64,000 nt of DNA, taken from NCBI GenBank assembly GCA_902619165.1, contig CACNDI010000009.1, forward strand, positions 1 to 64,000. The letters are read 5' to 3'. Positions within the stretch are counted from its first letter, which is position 1. Every line of letters starts with the position of its first letter. The position numbers and the translations under genes are program-made. The DNA comes from an uncultured Alphaproteobacteria bacterium (lineage in GTDB: Bacteria; Pseudomonadota; Alphaproteobacteria; Rhodobacterales; Rhodobacteraceae). Shown one piece after another: positions 7,821 to 16,434 of the stretch. Below the pieces are notes generated by a model. That model did no database searches and was not told where the DNA came from. It saw nothing but the letters and a program-made list of their open reading frames with translations.

Positions 7821-8708
7821 ATGAAACTTGTGGCTTTTATTAAACCCGGAAGCCTTAGCCATTTTCAGATTAAAATAATGCGATTGCTTGTTTTATTTGC
7901 ATCCTTTAGAAGAGCAAACGTAAACAATGTCGTCGTGAAAAAAATATCTTTAGATCAGCTTGAGTTATATCGGATTATACCAAATAAGATTTCTGATAAA
8001 GTAAAGATCTTATTCTTTCATGGGGGTGGGTTTTTTGTTGGTAACTTCAAAATTTATCGAAGTTATGCATCTTTTTTAGCGGAGATCCTCGGCAGAGAAA
8101 TTATATTTGTTGAATATAAACTCAGTCCTGAGTCAAAGTATCCAAGCCAATTAGAAGATGCGAAAAAAGCATACTCTTTTCTTTTAGGAAAAAAAGAAAA
8201 ATCCAATATTATCCTTGCTGGTGATTCAGCTGGCGGCAATTTAGCACTAGCATTATTGTTAGCACTGAAAAAAGACAAATCAAAGAAACCAAAAGGAATA
8301 TTCTGTATTTCTCCTTGGGTTTATCCAACTGCTATAATGGCAGAATATCCAGATAGTTGCTGTCAAAGTGATGTACTAATAGGACCATTTATAAAACGTG
8401 CAAAAGAAACAGGTTCTGGTCCTTTATCTTATCTCTATTGCAATCTATCAGATCATAAAAACCCCCTAATTTCACCCTTATTTGGCGACTTTAAAAATTC
8501 ACCACCAATTATGATCCAATATGCAGAAAATGAAGTTCTTTCAGTCCAGATTGGACAGTTTTTGAAACGACTAAAAAAGCATAGAGTCAAAGTGGTAACA
8601 AAAATCTGGAAAGACCTATGGCATGATTTTCAGCTCGAAACAGATTTAATTGAGACTCGTAAGTCTTTCGTGCTTTTCAAGGACTTTTTGGACGAACTAT
8701 GCACTTAA
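7821..8708 (+). CDS. Alpha/beta hydrolase, hormone-sensitive-lipase (HSL) type esterase
   Basis: This is a carboxylesterase of the HSL group. The oxyanion-hole motif HGGGF is at residues 67-71, the nucleophile elbow GDSAGG at 134-139 (Ser136), and the likely catalytic His sits in LWHDFQ near the C-terminus. The acid position appears to be Glu in ENEVL rather than the more usual Asp. Length is 295 aa, with no convincing signal peptide. It follows the EamA transporter by 62 bp on the same strand. Its TAA stop overlaps the stop of the convergent dioxygenase gene through TTAA at 8705-8708. The natural substrate is unknown. Confidence 0.82.
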   Translation: MKLVAFIKPGSLSHFQIKIMRLLVLFASFRRANVNNVVVKKISLDQLELYRIIPNKISDKVKILFFHGGGFFVGNFKIYRSYASFLAEILGREIIFVEYKLSPESKYPSQLEDAKKAYSFLLGKKEKSNIILAGDSAGGNLALALLLALKKDKSKKPKGIFCISPWVYPTAIMAEYPDSCCQSDVLIGPFIKRAKETGSGPLSYLYCNLSDHKNPLISPLFGDFKNSPPIMIQYAENEVLSVQIGQFLKRLKKHRVKVVTKIWKDLWHDFQLETDLIETRKSFVLFKDFLDELCT

Positions 8709-9592
8709 GCTTTATCTTCGCCTGCTTGGGCCGCGTAAATAGAAGTGTACCCTTCTGACCAGTCGGGGGGCATCTGGCAAGGTCTTGGATCATGGTGTGC
8801 CCATTTTACCTGCTCTCCCCTTACAATTTTATAGGTGTTCACGGTTGGTTGTGGGTGAGGTGTATAGGCTTTAGCGTCAGCAGATGTATAACAATTAAGC
8901 AAAAGTGGTCTGGGATTTTTAGATTTCGAAGATGGTGAGAAATGAAGTGCTCGTGCGTTATGTATTGTTATAGATCCAGCATTTCCCGTAAGATAGTCAA
9001 CCATCGACATATCAACAGTATCTGCGTCTTCATCGCTTAACATTCCTGTCCAATTACCATTTTCGTCGTACTGATCATATAGGTCATTTTTATGTGAACC
9101 TTTTAACACGGCTAAAGGCCCATTATTCATGTCAGTGTCCTCTAAATAACACCCAATTGTCAAAACGTTGTAATTTGTATGAGGAAAGAATTGGATATCC
9201 TGATGCCACTTAACAGTATCGCTCTCATCATACCACTTAAAGTTTAATTTTGAGTGATGAAATGTCACATTAGGACCAACAAGGTCACTAGCAACGTCAG
9301 CCATAAGACCCTTTGAGAAATTCCAATACTCTTCATGATTCTCATCTGGACTCTTTAATCTTCTAAGTACCGGATTCTCGTAAGAATGTCCTGGACCGAT
9401 ATCAAAAACATTATTTGACTCCGTGACTTCGCGACTTTTATCAACGAACTCACTTGTAACTTTTTTGATAAGTTTTAGCGTCTCTGAAGGAACTAAGTCT
9501 TTTATTCCCACGAACCCAAACTCAAAATAATGTTCTCTCTGATCCTGAGTTAAGATTTTGGGTGGAAAAGATAAAATTTCTTCTGGTGTCAT
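8705..9592 (-). CDS. Phytanoyl-CoA dioxygenase (PhyH) family protein
   Basis: This is a non-haem Fe(II)/2-oxoglutarate oxygenase-like protein. The iron-binding triad can be placed as His130 and Asp132 (WHQD) with a distal His217 (ALHFSP); Arg228 is a good candidate for binding 2-oxoglutarate. Length is 295 aa, typical of bacterial PhyH proteins. The ATG at 9592 has a purine-rich AAGAAGAG leader. It is transcribed divergently from the class III CoA-transferase across a 104 bp gap. Bacterial PhyH proteins hydroxylate very different substrates, so only the family is asserted. Confidence 0.83.
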   Translation of the reverse strand: MTPEEILSFPPKILTQDQREHYFEFGFVGIKDLVPSETLKLIKKVTSEFVDKSREVTESNNVFDIGPGHSYENPVLRRLKSPDENHEEYWNFSKGLMADVASDLVGPNVTFHHSKLNFKWYDESDTVKWHQDIQFFPHTNYNVLTIGCYLEDTDMNNGPLAVLKGSHKNDLYDQYDENGNWTGMLSDEDADTVDMSMVDYLTGNAGSITIHNARALHFSPSSKSKNPRPLLLNCYTSADAKAYTPHPQPTVNTYKIVRGEQVKWAHHDPRPCQMPPDWSEGYTSIYAAQAGEDKA

Positions 9593-9696
9593 GTTTAAAC
9601 TCTTCTTAGGGTGTCTTTTTAAGCTTCTTAAATTTAAGTTGCATCTTCAAGGTTAACAGCTCATATTTTAGTGTAAATATTTTTCTGGAGGTTTTT

Positions 9697-10887
9697 ATGG
9701 CCGGTGCTTTAAAGGGGATAAGAATAATCGATTTAACATCGATGATTTCAGGTCCAAGTGCAACTATGATACTAGGAGACCAGGATGCTGAAATCATAAA
9801 AATTGAAAATACCACAGTTGGAGATTATACCAGGATTGTCAGCACTCAGAGGTCTGGAATTTCAGCCGCTTACCTTAATAATAATAGAAATAAGAAATCT
9901 GTGTGTATTGATCTTAAAACGGAGGAAGGAAAAAATATCCTTAAAAAGCTTATTGGAACGGCGGACGTGTTGGTTCAAAACTTTAGACCAGGGGTAATGG
10001 ATAGGTTAGGTTTCGGATATAGTGATGTTCGCGCGATAAGTCCTAATATTATATATGTTTCCATAAGTGGCTTCGGCTTTACTGGCCCTTATAAGAATAA
10101 ACCAGTTTACGATCCTCTTATTCAAGCTCTATCCGGTCTAACCACTGTACAAGCCGGATCAGATGAAGAGAGACCCAGGCTTATGCGAACGATACTTCCT
10201 GATAAGCTTACTGGGTTCGCTACCGCTCAAGCGATAACAGCGGCACTGTTTCATAAGGCAAAAACAGGTGAGGGTCAGGAAGTCAAAATATCAATGCTAG
10301 ATGCTGTAATTTCTTTTTTGTGGGGTTCCGATATGGGAGGGCATACCTTTGTTGGAGACGAACTTGAAAAGGAGACCGCACAAAGTTTTATTGATTTAAT
10401 ATATGAAACTAAAGAGGGCTTTATCTCTGTTGCAGTTCAGTCCGATAAAGAATGGTTTAATATTTGCGATGCATTTAATAAGAAAGAGTGGTTAAGTGAC
10501 CCGAGGTTTTTGACGGCAGAATTAAGGCATCAGAATATAAATGAAAGACTAGAATTGATACAATCTGAGCTTAAGAAAAAAACATCCGATGAATGGTTGA
10601 AATTACTTACGGCTAAAGATGTTCCTTGCGCACCCGTTTTGACAAGAAAAGAAATGATAAAGAATGAGCAAGTAGTTGCAAATGATATAATAAAAATTTC
10701 TGAACATCCTATCGCGGGAAAGATACGGCAGTCTAAGTTAGCGGCTAACTTTTCTGTAACCAATAAAGATGACAATTTGTCAGCTCCAACACTTGGTCAG
10801 CATACTAAGTCAGTCCTTTCAGGATTAGGCTTTACAGAATTGGAAGTTGATAGATTGCTTAGTGATAAAGTAGTTAAGGGCAGTTGA
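9697..10887 (+). CDS. Class III CoA-transferase (CaiB/BaiF family)
   Basis: This enzyme moves CoA between carboxylic acids through an aspartyl intermediate. NFRPGVMDRLG (95-105), the GFGFTGPY segment (125-132) and Asp169 (LPDKLTG), equivalent to the catalytic Asp of formyl-CoA transferase, are present. Length is 396 aa, close to the family norm. The start has a strong GGAGG site at 9687-9691 with a 5 bp spacer. It is followed not by a gene but by about 130 bp holding a hairpin, an anti-SD stretch and an intrinsic terminator (see the ncRNA entry). The specific acyl substrate cannot be inferred. Confidence 0.88.
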   Translation: MAGALKGIRIIDLTSMISGPSATMILGDQDAEIIKIENTTVGDYTRIVSTQRSGISAAYLNNNRNKKSVCIDLKTEEGKNILKKLIGTADVLVQNFRPGVMDRLGFGYSDVRAISPNIIYVSISGFGFTGPYKNKPVYDPLIQALSGLTTVQAGSDEERPRLMRTILPDKLTGFATAQAITAALFHKAKTGEGQEVKISMLDAVISFLWGSDMGGHTFVGDELEKETAQSFIDLIYETKEGFISVAVQSDKEWFNICDAFNKKEWLSDPRFLTAELRHQNINERLELIQSELKKKTSDEWLKLLTAKDVPCAPVLTRKEMIKNEQVVANDIIKISEHPIAGKIRQSKLAANFSVTNKDDNLSAPTLGQHTKSVLSGLGFTELEVDRLLSDKVVKGS

Positions 10888-10913
10888 CTTATATTTTCAA
10901 TTGTTAATTTAAA
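10884..10913 (+). promoter_or_regulatory. Candidate sigma70-type promoter for the small RNA
   Basis: TTGACT at 10884-10889 (5 of 6 consensus) and TTTAAA at 10908-10913 (4 of 6) are separated by 18 bp. The -35 element overlaps the stop codon of the CoA-transferase gene. The predicted start would be near 10920. The -10 box is weak, so the RNA could instead be released from the coding mRNA by processing. Confidence 0.35.
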
Positions 10914-10919
10914 TTGGTA

Positions 10920-11014
10920 CGCGAATTGCAATTTAGGTAAAGCATGAAATTTTTTCATGTTCATACCTCCCTGTTGACTAAAGCCGAGCAAACTCTTGTT
11001 CGGCTTTTTTTTTT
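10920..11014 (+). ncRNA. Candidate small RNA with anti-Shine-Dalgarno loop
   Basis: This region between the CoA-transferase and the next gene has the architecture of a trans-acting small RNA. A perfect 7 bp hairpin CATGAAA-TTT-TTTCATG lies at 10943-10959. A single-stranded stretch ACCTCCCT follows at 10965-10972, resembling the anti-SD end of 16S rRNA. A strong terminator hairpin with a T run ends it at 11014. Alphaproteobacteria are known to carry small RNAs with CCUCC-rich loops (CcsR/cuckoo type); this one is not an obvious copy of any I can name. It could also be a processed 3' UTR. An alternative reading, an SD for a short minus-strand ORF, is less likely because the terminator polarity is plus. 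Confidence 0.45.
10980..11014 (+). terminator. Rho-independent terminator
   Basis: A 12 bp stem AAAGCCGAGCAA / TTGTTCGGCTTT (one G-U pair) encloses an ACTC tetraloop, and ten T residues run from 11005 to 11014. Polarity is plus: the complementary strand has no U-tract after the stem. It ends transcription from the CoA-transferase gene and/or the candidate small RNA. Confidence 0.85.
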
Positions 11015-11064
11015 ATAATTTTGTTGTATATTGTTAAACAGAATAACTACCAATGGAGACCAGA

Positions 11065-11577
11065 ATGTTAAAATTAATCACAGCAATCCTTGCTCTATTT
11101 TCTTTCTCAAATTTATTTGCAGAGACTTATTATGTGACAGGTACTGTACAATCAATCGAACCAGTTTATTCAAGTACGAATATTTACACACCTGAGACAC
11201 GTTGCAGAAATGTAAAGGTACCAGTATACGGAAAGGTTATCAGTGGTAATGGCGCATCAGGCGCTGATGTGTTAGGAGGAATGGTGGTTGGAGCTCTTAT
11301 TGGTAAAGCCTTAACAAACGATAACAATGCCGCTGGGGTTGGAGCTGTTATGGGAGGGGTCGTAGCAGCCGAACAACAAAAGAAAACAACAACAAAGGTC
11401 GTTGGTTACAATACAGAACAGAGATGTGAGGTTGTCCAGCTGGTCAGTCAGCGAAGCGCTGTAGAAAGCTACAGAGTGATATATAGTTGGAATGGATTTA
11501 CAGGTTCCAGCTTAACAGGGCGTTATTATGAGATAGGCTCTAAAATCCAAATAAAAGTGGGTCTTTCTTTGGACTAA
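11065..11577 (+). CDS. Glycine-zipper (17 kDa antigen / SlyB-like) envelope protein
   Basis: This is a small exported protein with a glycine-zipper 2TM domain. The segment GGMVVGALIGKALT followed by GVGAVMGGVVAAE has the repeated small-residue spacing that packs helices in the outer membrane. A signal peptide MLKLITAILALFSFSNLFA is clear, but there is no lipobox Cys. An ATG exists at 11053, but GGAG at 11055-11058 sits 6 bp before the ATG at 11065, which also begins the signal peptide cleanly, so 11065 is the chosen start (170 aa). Two conserved Cys lie in CRNVKVPVYG and RCEVVQL. The precise role is unknown. Confidence 0.78.
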   Translation: MLKLITAILALFSFSNLFAETYYVTGTVQSIEPVYSSTNIYTPETRCRNVKVPVYGKVISGNGASGADVLGGMVVGALIGKALTNDNNAAGVGAVMGGVVAAEQQKKTTTKVVGYNTEQRCEVVQLVSQRSAVESYRVIYSWNGFTGSSLTGRYYEIGSKIQIKVGLSLD

Positions 11578-11608
11578 ACGTTTCTGCATGAAAATTGTAA
11601 ATCACCTT

Positions 11609-12724
11609 TTAGAAGTCATCTAAATATTTAGAATTTAGCTTGTTAATGTCAAAGTTGCCCATTTGAGCCATTGCTATTTCTATTTCTTTTTTTAGATTAT
11701 TAGTCATTTGGACTAGGCCATCAAATCCTTCAGCTGCTATAGAAAAAAGTGCATGTTTCCCAATCATTACAAAGTCTGCCCCCAAACAAAGCGCTTTAAG
11801 AATATCTTCTCCATTTCTTATCCCAGTATCATATATCAAGACTGTACTTTTATTTATAGACTTACGTATTTTCGATATTTGATGTATGGGGATTGGGCTA
11901 CTATCAAATTGTCTTGAGCCATGTCCGGATACATAAATGGCATCCACTCCAAGACTTTCTGCTTTTTTTGCATCTTTCGGGTTAAGGATTCCTTTGATAA
12001 TTAATTTACCTTTCCAAAGTGCTCTTAAGTCTCTTAAAAACTTCCAATCGGCTGCTCCCCTCGGTTTATTTCTGTCTATCTTCAAATCTTTTTTAAAGTT
12101 TTGAGGTCTTGGAATACCATTTGCCAAAAGATCTAAACTCCATTTAGGATGCATTGCGCAATCAATAATTTGTTTGTAATTTGGCCTAAACGTTGCTGAG
12201 AAATTATGTTTTAGCTCTCTTGGTCTTCGACCTAATTCAGGTACATCAACTGTCAGTATCAATGTCTTGTAACCAGCGATTTGTGCTCTTTTGGCTAAAC
12301 GTAGCCCTGATTTTAAATCATCATAAACATAGAGTTGAAACCAGCCTAAATCACCAGTGATCCTGAGAGTTTTCTCTAGTGATGTGGAAGCCATTGTAGA
12401 ATAGCAGACAGGAATATTAAACTTTTTTGCTAATTTTCCAATTGCATAATCCGCTTTTGAACTCACTAGATTACACATACCCATTGGCGCTACACCAAAT
12501 GGTAGGTCATATGATTTACCTAATATTCGTTTGGAAATTCTTTTAGCGCCACCACCAGACAGCACATTTTGTGATAGCTTAAGTGATTTAAAGTACTCAG
12601 CATTGGAATAGTAACCGTCTGCCTCAAGCGCTACTCCATCGACATAATCAAAGATCATTGAAGGAAGTCTTTTCTTTGCTAGAAGACGAGCATCTTGCAT
12701 ACTATGTATAGAGCTTTTTTTCAT
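11609..12724 (-). CDS. FMN-dependent 2-hydroxy-acid oxidase/dehydrogenase, divergent paralogue
   Basis: This is a second member of the L-lactate dehydrogenase/glycolate oxidase family in the window. The active-site motif reads VSGHGSRQFD at residues 265-274. The catalytic His268 and Arg271 are kept, but the usual Asn before His is Gly267. Lys244 (LIIKGI) for FMN and the APMG loop (79-82) are present. Length is 371 aa. It shares the family fold with the protein at 1784-2935 but is clearly diverged, especially in the central substrate region, so another 2-hydroxy acid is likely. It is transcribed towards the glycine-zipper gene and divergently from terC. Confidence 0.82.
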   Translation of the reverse strand: MKKSSIHSMQDARLLAKKRLPSMIFDYVDGVALEADGYYSNAEYFKSLKLSQNVLSGGGAKRISKRILGKSYDLPFGVAPMGMCNLVSSKADYAIGKLAKKFNIPVCYSTMASTSLEKTLRITGDLGWFQLYVYDDLKSGLRLAKRAQIAGYKTLILTVDVPELGRRPRELKHNFSATFRPNYKQIIDCAMHPKWSLDLLANGIPRPQNFKKDLKIDRNKPRGAADWKFLRDLRALWKGKLIIKGILNPKDAKKAESLGVDAIYVSGHGSRQFDSSPIPIHQISKIRKSINKSTVLIYDTGIRNGEDILKALCLGADFVMIGKHALFSIAAEGFDGLVQMTNNLKKEIEIAMAQMGNFDINKLNSKYLDDF

Positions 12725-12816
12725 AAAAATTTGTGTTTGTAGAAGATTTTATTTGAAATACTGACGATAAGCTACTAAACCGAAAGTGTCAAAAGCAATA
12801 AAAAAATTAATTTACA

Positions 12817-13422
12817 ATGAACTTTTCTCTAGTCGAGCTGGCTCAAGTCATTTTAGCTGATATATTTTTATCTGGCGATAATGCAATTATTATAGGTATG
12901 GCTGCAGCTGGCCTATCAGAGAAGTTTAGAAAGAGGGTAATTTTTTGGGGGTTAGCATTAGCAGCAGGGTTCAGAATTATCTTTGCAGCTATAGCATCTT
13001 TTTTAATTCAAATACCTGGAATATTAATTTTCGGCGGGCTACTTTTGGCTTTTGTGTGTTGGCGGTTTTTTAAAGAAATCCGTCATGCTGGCCAAAAAAC
13101 CGATCCAGAAATTAAGTCCAATTTGTCAGAAAAGCTGACTGAAAAGCAACAATTTTCGCAAGCGTTATTCACAATTGCGGTCGCTGATCTTTCAATGTCT
13201 TTAGATAATGTTGTAGCTGTTGCTGCAATAGCGAGAGAAGATACGGCATTGTTAGTGTTTGGACTCGTTTTAGCTATAGTACTGATGGCGTTTTTTGCAA
13301 CTATTATAATGCGTGTAATGACGAAGTTCCCATGGCTTTCGTGGATCGGACTTATTTTCCTAGTCTACCTAACCATAAAGATGCTTGTTGATGGTTGTTT
13401 TGAGCTTTTACATATTCTCTAA
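12817..13422 (+). CDS. TerC-family integral membrane protein (YjbE type)
   Basis: This polytopic inner-membrane protein of the TerC/LysE-like superfamily is associated with metal ion handling, notably manganese efflux and metallation of exported proteins in other bacteria. Two conserved acidic membrane motifs are visible: SGDNAI near residues 19-24 and SLDNVVA near 128. Length is 201 aa with about six to seven hydrophobic segments. It lies 5 bp upstream of glpD and reads in the same direction, so cotranscription is likely, but no functional link to glycerol metabolism is known to me. The specific ion is not inferable. Confidence 0.82.
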   Translation: MNFSLVELAQVILADIFLSGDNAIIIGMAAAGLSEKFRKRVIFWGLALAAGFRIIFAAIASFLIQIPGILIFGGLLLAFVCWRFFKEIRHAGQKTDPEIKSNLSEKLTEKQQFSQALFTIAVADLSMSLDNVVAVAAIAREDTALLVFGLVLAIVLMAFFATIIMRVMTKFPWLSWIGLIFLVYLTIKMLVDGCFELLHIL

Positions 13423-13427
13423 GATTT

Positions 13428-14930
13428 ATGAAGAAAAAAACATTGGATGAAAACGACTTTGACATTTTTGTTATAGGTGGCGGAGTAAATGGTGCAGGAA
13501 TTTTAAGAGACGCTGCAGGCCGTGGGTATAAGTGTGGGTTAGCGGATATGGGTGATTTTGGCTCAGCAACGTCCTCCTCATCCACAAAATTATTTCATGG
13601 TGGATTGAGATACTTAGAATCTTATCAGTTTAGGCTTGTAAAAGAGTCTCTTCGTGAACGTGACTTGCTCCTTAATCTCATGCCTCATATAAGCTGGCCA
13701 GTAAAATTTATACTTCCCCACAACAAAAACCTGAGACCCTATTGGATTTTACGGCTTGGATTATATATCTATGATCTTTTGGCGGGTTCAACGAAACTTT
13801 CAAAAAGTGTCGGTATTAATTTGCGAAATAATACAGTTGGTAAGTGTTTGGACAAATCTTACACAAGAGGACTAGCATATACAGATTGCTGGGTGGAAGA
13901 TTCGCGATTAGTGCTACTAAATATTTTGGATGCAGAAAAAAAAGGAGCAAAAGCATTCTCTTATTCCAGAGTAACCAACGTTCAACGAAAAAATAGTCAT
14001 TGGCTTGTTTCGATTAAATCAAAGGATAGGTCATTCGAGGTAAAAACTAAGGTCTTAATTAATACTATGGGTCCTTGGGTTAACTCTCTGAGTCAACTTG
14101 AAAAAAATAAAAATAATCAAGTAATAGTAAGACTAATAAAAGGAAGTCACATAGTCGTAAAAAAGCTTTTTAATCACGATAGTGCATATATATTCCAAGG
14201 AAAAGATGGAAGAATAATATTTAGCATTCCCTATGAAAACGATTTTACCCTTATTGGAACAACGGAAGTTGAGCACAAAATGGGTAACGAAGTTAAGTGT
14301 TCCGATGAAGAAAAAGATTATTTGTGTAATTTTGCTTCAGGTTATTTTCAAAAAAAAATAACAAAAAAAGATATTGTTTGGGATTACTCTGGGGTGAGGG
14401 CTTTATACGAAAACAAAAATGTAGAAGCGCGAAATGCCAGTAGAGATTATTCCTTTCAAATTGAAGAAAGGGAAGGAGCGGTACTCCTTACCGTTTATGG
14501 AGGGAAAATCACAACATATCGGAAACTGGCTGAAAAAGTTGTTTCTAAAATCACAGAATTATTCAATTTAAAAAGAAAGGAATGGACTGCCACAAAACAC
14601 TTACCGGGTGGTGGTTTCAAATTAGAGGATAAAGAGGAACTTATTGTAGGTATATTGAAAAAATACAATTTCTTAAATAGAAACTGGGGAGAAAGATTAT
14701 TTAAAACATTTGGGACAGATGTTGAAAAAGTTTTAGGCGAGGCTAAGGCAAGAAAAGACTTAGGTAGGAATTTCGGATCTGATCTAACGGAAAGGGAAGT
14801 ACTTTGGTATATTAATAAAGAGCATGCTAGATGTGTTGAGGATTTGATTTGGAGAAGAAGTAAGCTTGGGTTACGATTGTCGAGTAAGCAGATAAGGGAA
14901 CTTAGTTCCTACATAAAAAAATTAAATTAG
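13428..14930 (+). CDS. glpD: Aerobic glycerol-3-phosphate dehydrogenase
   Basis: This membrane-associated flavoprotein oxidises sn-glycerol-3-phosphate to dihydroxyacetone phosphate and passes electrons to quinone. The FAD-binding GGGVNGAG lies at residues 17-24, and the GlpD signature SSSSTKLFHGGLRYLE follows at about 46-61. Length is 500 aa (E. coli 501). It is followed 13 bp later by glycerol kinase, forming a glpDK unit behind terC. No glpF facilitator or glpR-type repressor is found in the window, so uptake must be passive or encoded elsewhere. Identification is firm. Confidence 0.95.
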   Translation: MKKKTLDENDFDIFVIGGGVNGAGILRDAAGRGYKCGLADMGDFGSATSSSSTKLFHGGLRYLESYQFRLVKESLRERDLLLNLMPHISWPVKFILPHNKNLRPYWILRLGLYIYDLLAGSTKLSKSVGINLRNNTVGKCLDKSYTRGLAYTDCWVEDSRLVLLNILDAEKKGAKAFSYSRVTNVQRKNSHWLVSIKSKDRSFEVKTKVLINTMGPWVNSLSQLEKNKNNQVIVRLIKGSHIVVKKLFNHDSAYIFQGKDGRIIFSIPYENDFTLIGTTEVEHKMGNEVKCSDEEKDYLCNFASGYFQKKITKKDIVWDYSGVRALYENKNVEARNASRDYSFQIEEREGAVLLTVYGGKITTYRKLAEKVVSKITELFNLKRKEWTATKHLPGGGFKLEDKEELIVGILKKYNFLNRNWGERLFKTFGTDVEKVLGEAKARKDLGRNFGSDLTEREVLWYINKEHARCVEDLIWRRSKLGLRLSSKQIRELSSYIKKLN

Positions 14931-14943
14931 AGAAAGTCTTACT

Positions 14944-16434
14944 ATGAGTTATGTTCTAGCGATTGACCAAGGGACAACATCAACTAGAGCTATAGTCTTC
15001 GACAAAGATTTACAAATTGTGGCATCATCTCAAAAGGAAATCGAGCAATTTTTTCCTTTTGCTGGTTGGGTAGAGCATGATCTAGAAGAAATTTATGCAA
15101 CTGTCATTGCTACAGTACGTAATGCTGTAAAAGGAGCGAAAATATCCTCGCAAGATATTCTAAGTATCGGGATTACCAACCAAAGAGAAACTACAGCTAT
15201 ATGGAGTTCTGAAACTGGCAAAGCACTTTCTAAAGCGATAGTGTGGCAGGATAGGCGTACTTCTGAAATTTGCGATGAGCTAAAAAAAATTGGGAAAGAG
15301 AGAGTTTATCAACAAAAGACGGGCTTACTAATCGACCCCTATTTTTCCGCGACAAAAGTTAAGTGGCTTCTAGATAAGTATGACCCTGAAAGGACTATGG
15401 CAAATTCTGGAAAATTATTATTTGGTACGATCGATTGCTATTTGATTTGGAGGCTTACCAATAAAAAAAATCATTCAACTGATATAACCAATGCATCCAG
15501 AACCATGTTATTTAATATCAAGAGTTTAGAATGGGACAGTGATATTCTCAGTGATCTAGATGTGCCCAAAAAAATTCTTCCAAATGTAAAAGAGTGTGCT
15601 GATGATTTTGGAGTTATGGCGTCAGAAATACTTGGTTCCCCAATACCGATTAAAGGAGTTGCTGGTGATCAACAAGCCGCAACAATAGGCCAAGCATGTT
15701 TTCAAAAGGGCATGATTAAATCCACTTATGGAACAGGATGTTTTGCGCTACTAAACACAGGAGATCAATTTGTGATTAGTAACAATAAGCTTTTGTCAAC
15801 TATAGCGTATAAAATAGATGGGAGGATTTGTTATGCTCTAGAAGGGTCAATATTCATTGCCGGCGCCGTTGTCCAATGGCTTAGAGACTCGATTAAAATT
15901 ATAGATAAAGCAGACCAAGTGGGTAAGCTTGCAATGGAAGCAAAAGATCAAGATATTTATTTTGTTCCAGCTTTTACGGGGTTGGGCGCACCGTATTGGG
16001 ACCCAAATGCACGTGGGGCGATTTTTGGATTATTGAGAGATACAGGGAGAGAAGAGATCGCTTTGGCAGCTCTCGAGAGTGTTGGCTTTCAAACAAGAGA
16101 CTTACTAGAAGCCATGATAAAAGATGTAGATGGGATGGAAAGAGGGCATATAAAGTTGCGCGTAGATGGTGGGATGACCCAATCAAGTTTAACCATGAAA
16201 ATCTTGGCTAATCTTACAGGAGTAGAGATCAATATACCTGATATACAGGAGTCTACTGCAAAAGGGGTAGCATGGTTGGCAGGTATGAAAATAGGTTTAT
16301 ATAATCAGTTGGAAGCGTTTGAAGAAGAGTGGACTCTCAAGGAGAAATTTTCTCCCAAACTTTCTCCAGACGAATGTGATGAGAAATATGAGGGTTGGAA
16401 AAAAGCAGTAAGAAGAACGAGAATTTCAGCTTAA
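14944..16434 (+). CDS. glpK: Glycerol kinase
   Basis: This enzyme phosphorylates glycerol with ATP to glycerol-3-phosphate, the substrate of the GlpD encoded just upstream. The ASKHA phosphate-binding stretch DQGTTSTR lies at residues 8-15. The FGGY-family motif GVAGDQQAATIGQ is at about 237-249, and the adenine-region motif near LRVDGGMTQSS is present. Length is 496 aa (E. coli 502). The gene overlaps the convergent homocysteine methyltransferase gene by 9 bp at 16426-16434. Identification is firm. Confidence 0.96.
   Translation: MSYVLAIDQGTTSTRAIVFDKDLQIVASSQKEIEQFFPFAGWVEHDLEEIYATVIATVRNAVKGAKISSQDILSIGITNQRETTAIWSSETGKALSKAIVWQDRRTSEICDELKKIGKERVYQQKTGLLIDPYFSATKVKWLLDKYDPERTMANSGKLLFGTIDCYLIWRLTNKKNHSTDITNASRTMLFNIKSLEWDSDILSDLDVPKKILPNVKECADDFGVMASEILGSPIPIKGVAGDQQAATIGQACFQKGMIKSTYGTGCFALLNTGDQFVISNNKLLSTIAYKIDGRICYALEGSIFIAGAVVQWLRDSIKIIDKADQVGKLAMEAKDQDIYFVPAFTGLGAPYWDPNARGAIFGLLRDTGREEIALAALESVGFQTRDLLEAMIKDVDGMERGHIKLRVDGGMTQSSLTMKILANLTGVEINIPDIQESTAKGVAWLAGMKIGLYNQLEAFEEEWTLKEKFSPKLSPDECDEKYEGWKKAVRRTRISA

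Noticed and set aside
10797-10958. Minus-strand ORF starting MKKFHALP with GGGAGG 7 bp upstream
   Set aside because: The ribosome-site match is striking, but the ORF overlaps the 3' end of the CoA-transferase gene by about 90 bp, has no recognisable family character, and the terminator just upstream has plus-strand polarity. The GGGAGG is better read as the complement of the CCTCCC stretch of the candidate small RNA.
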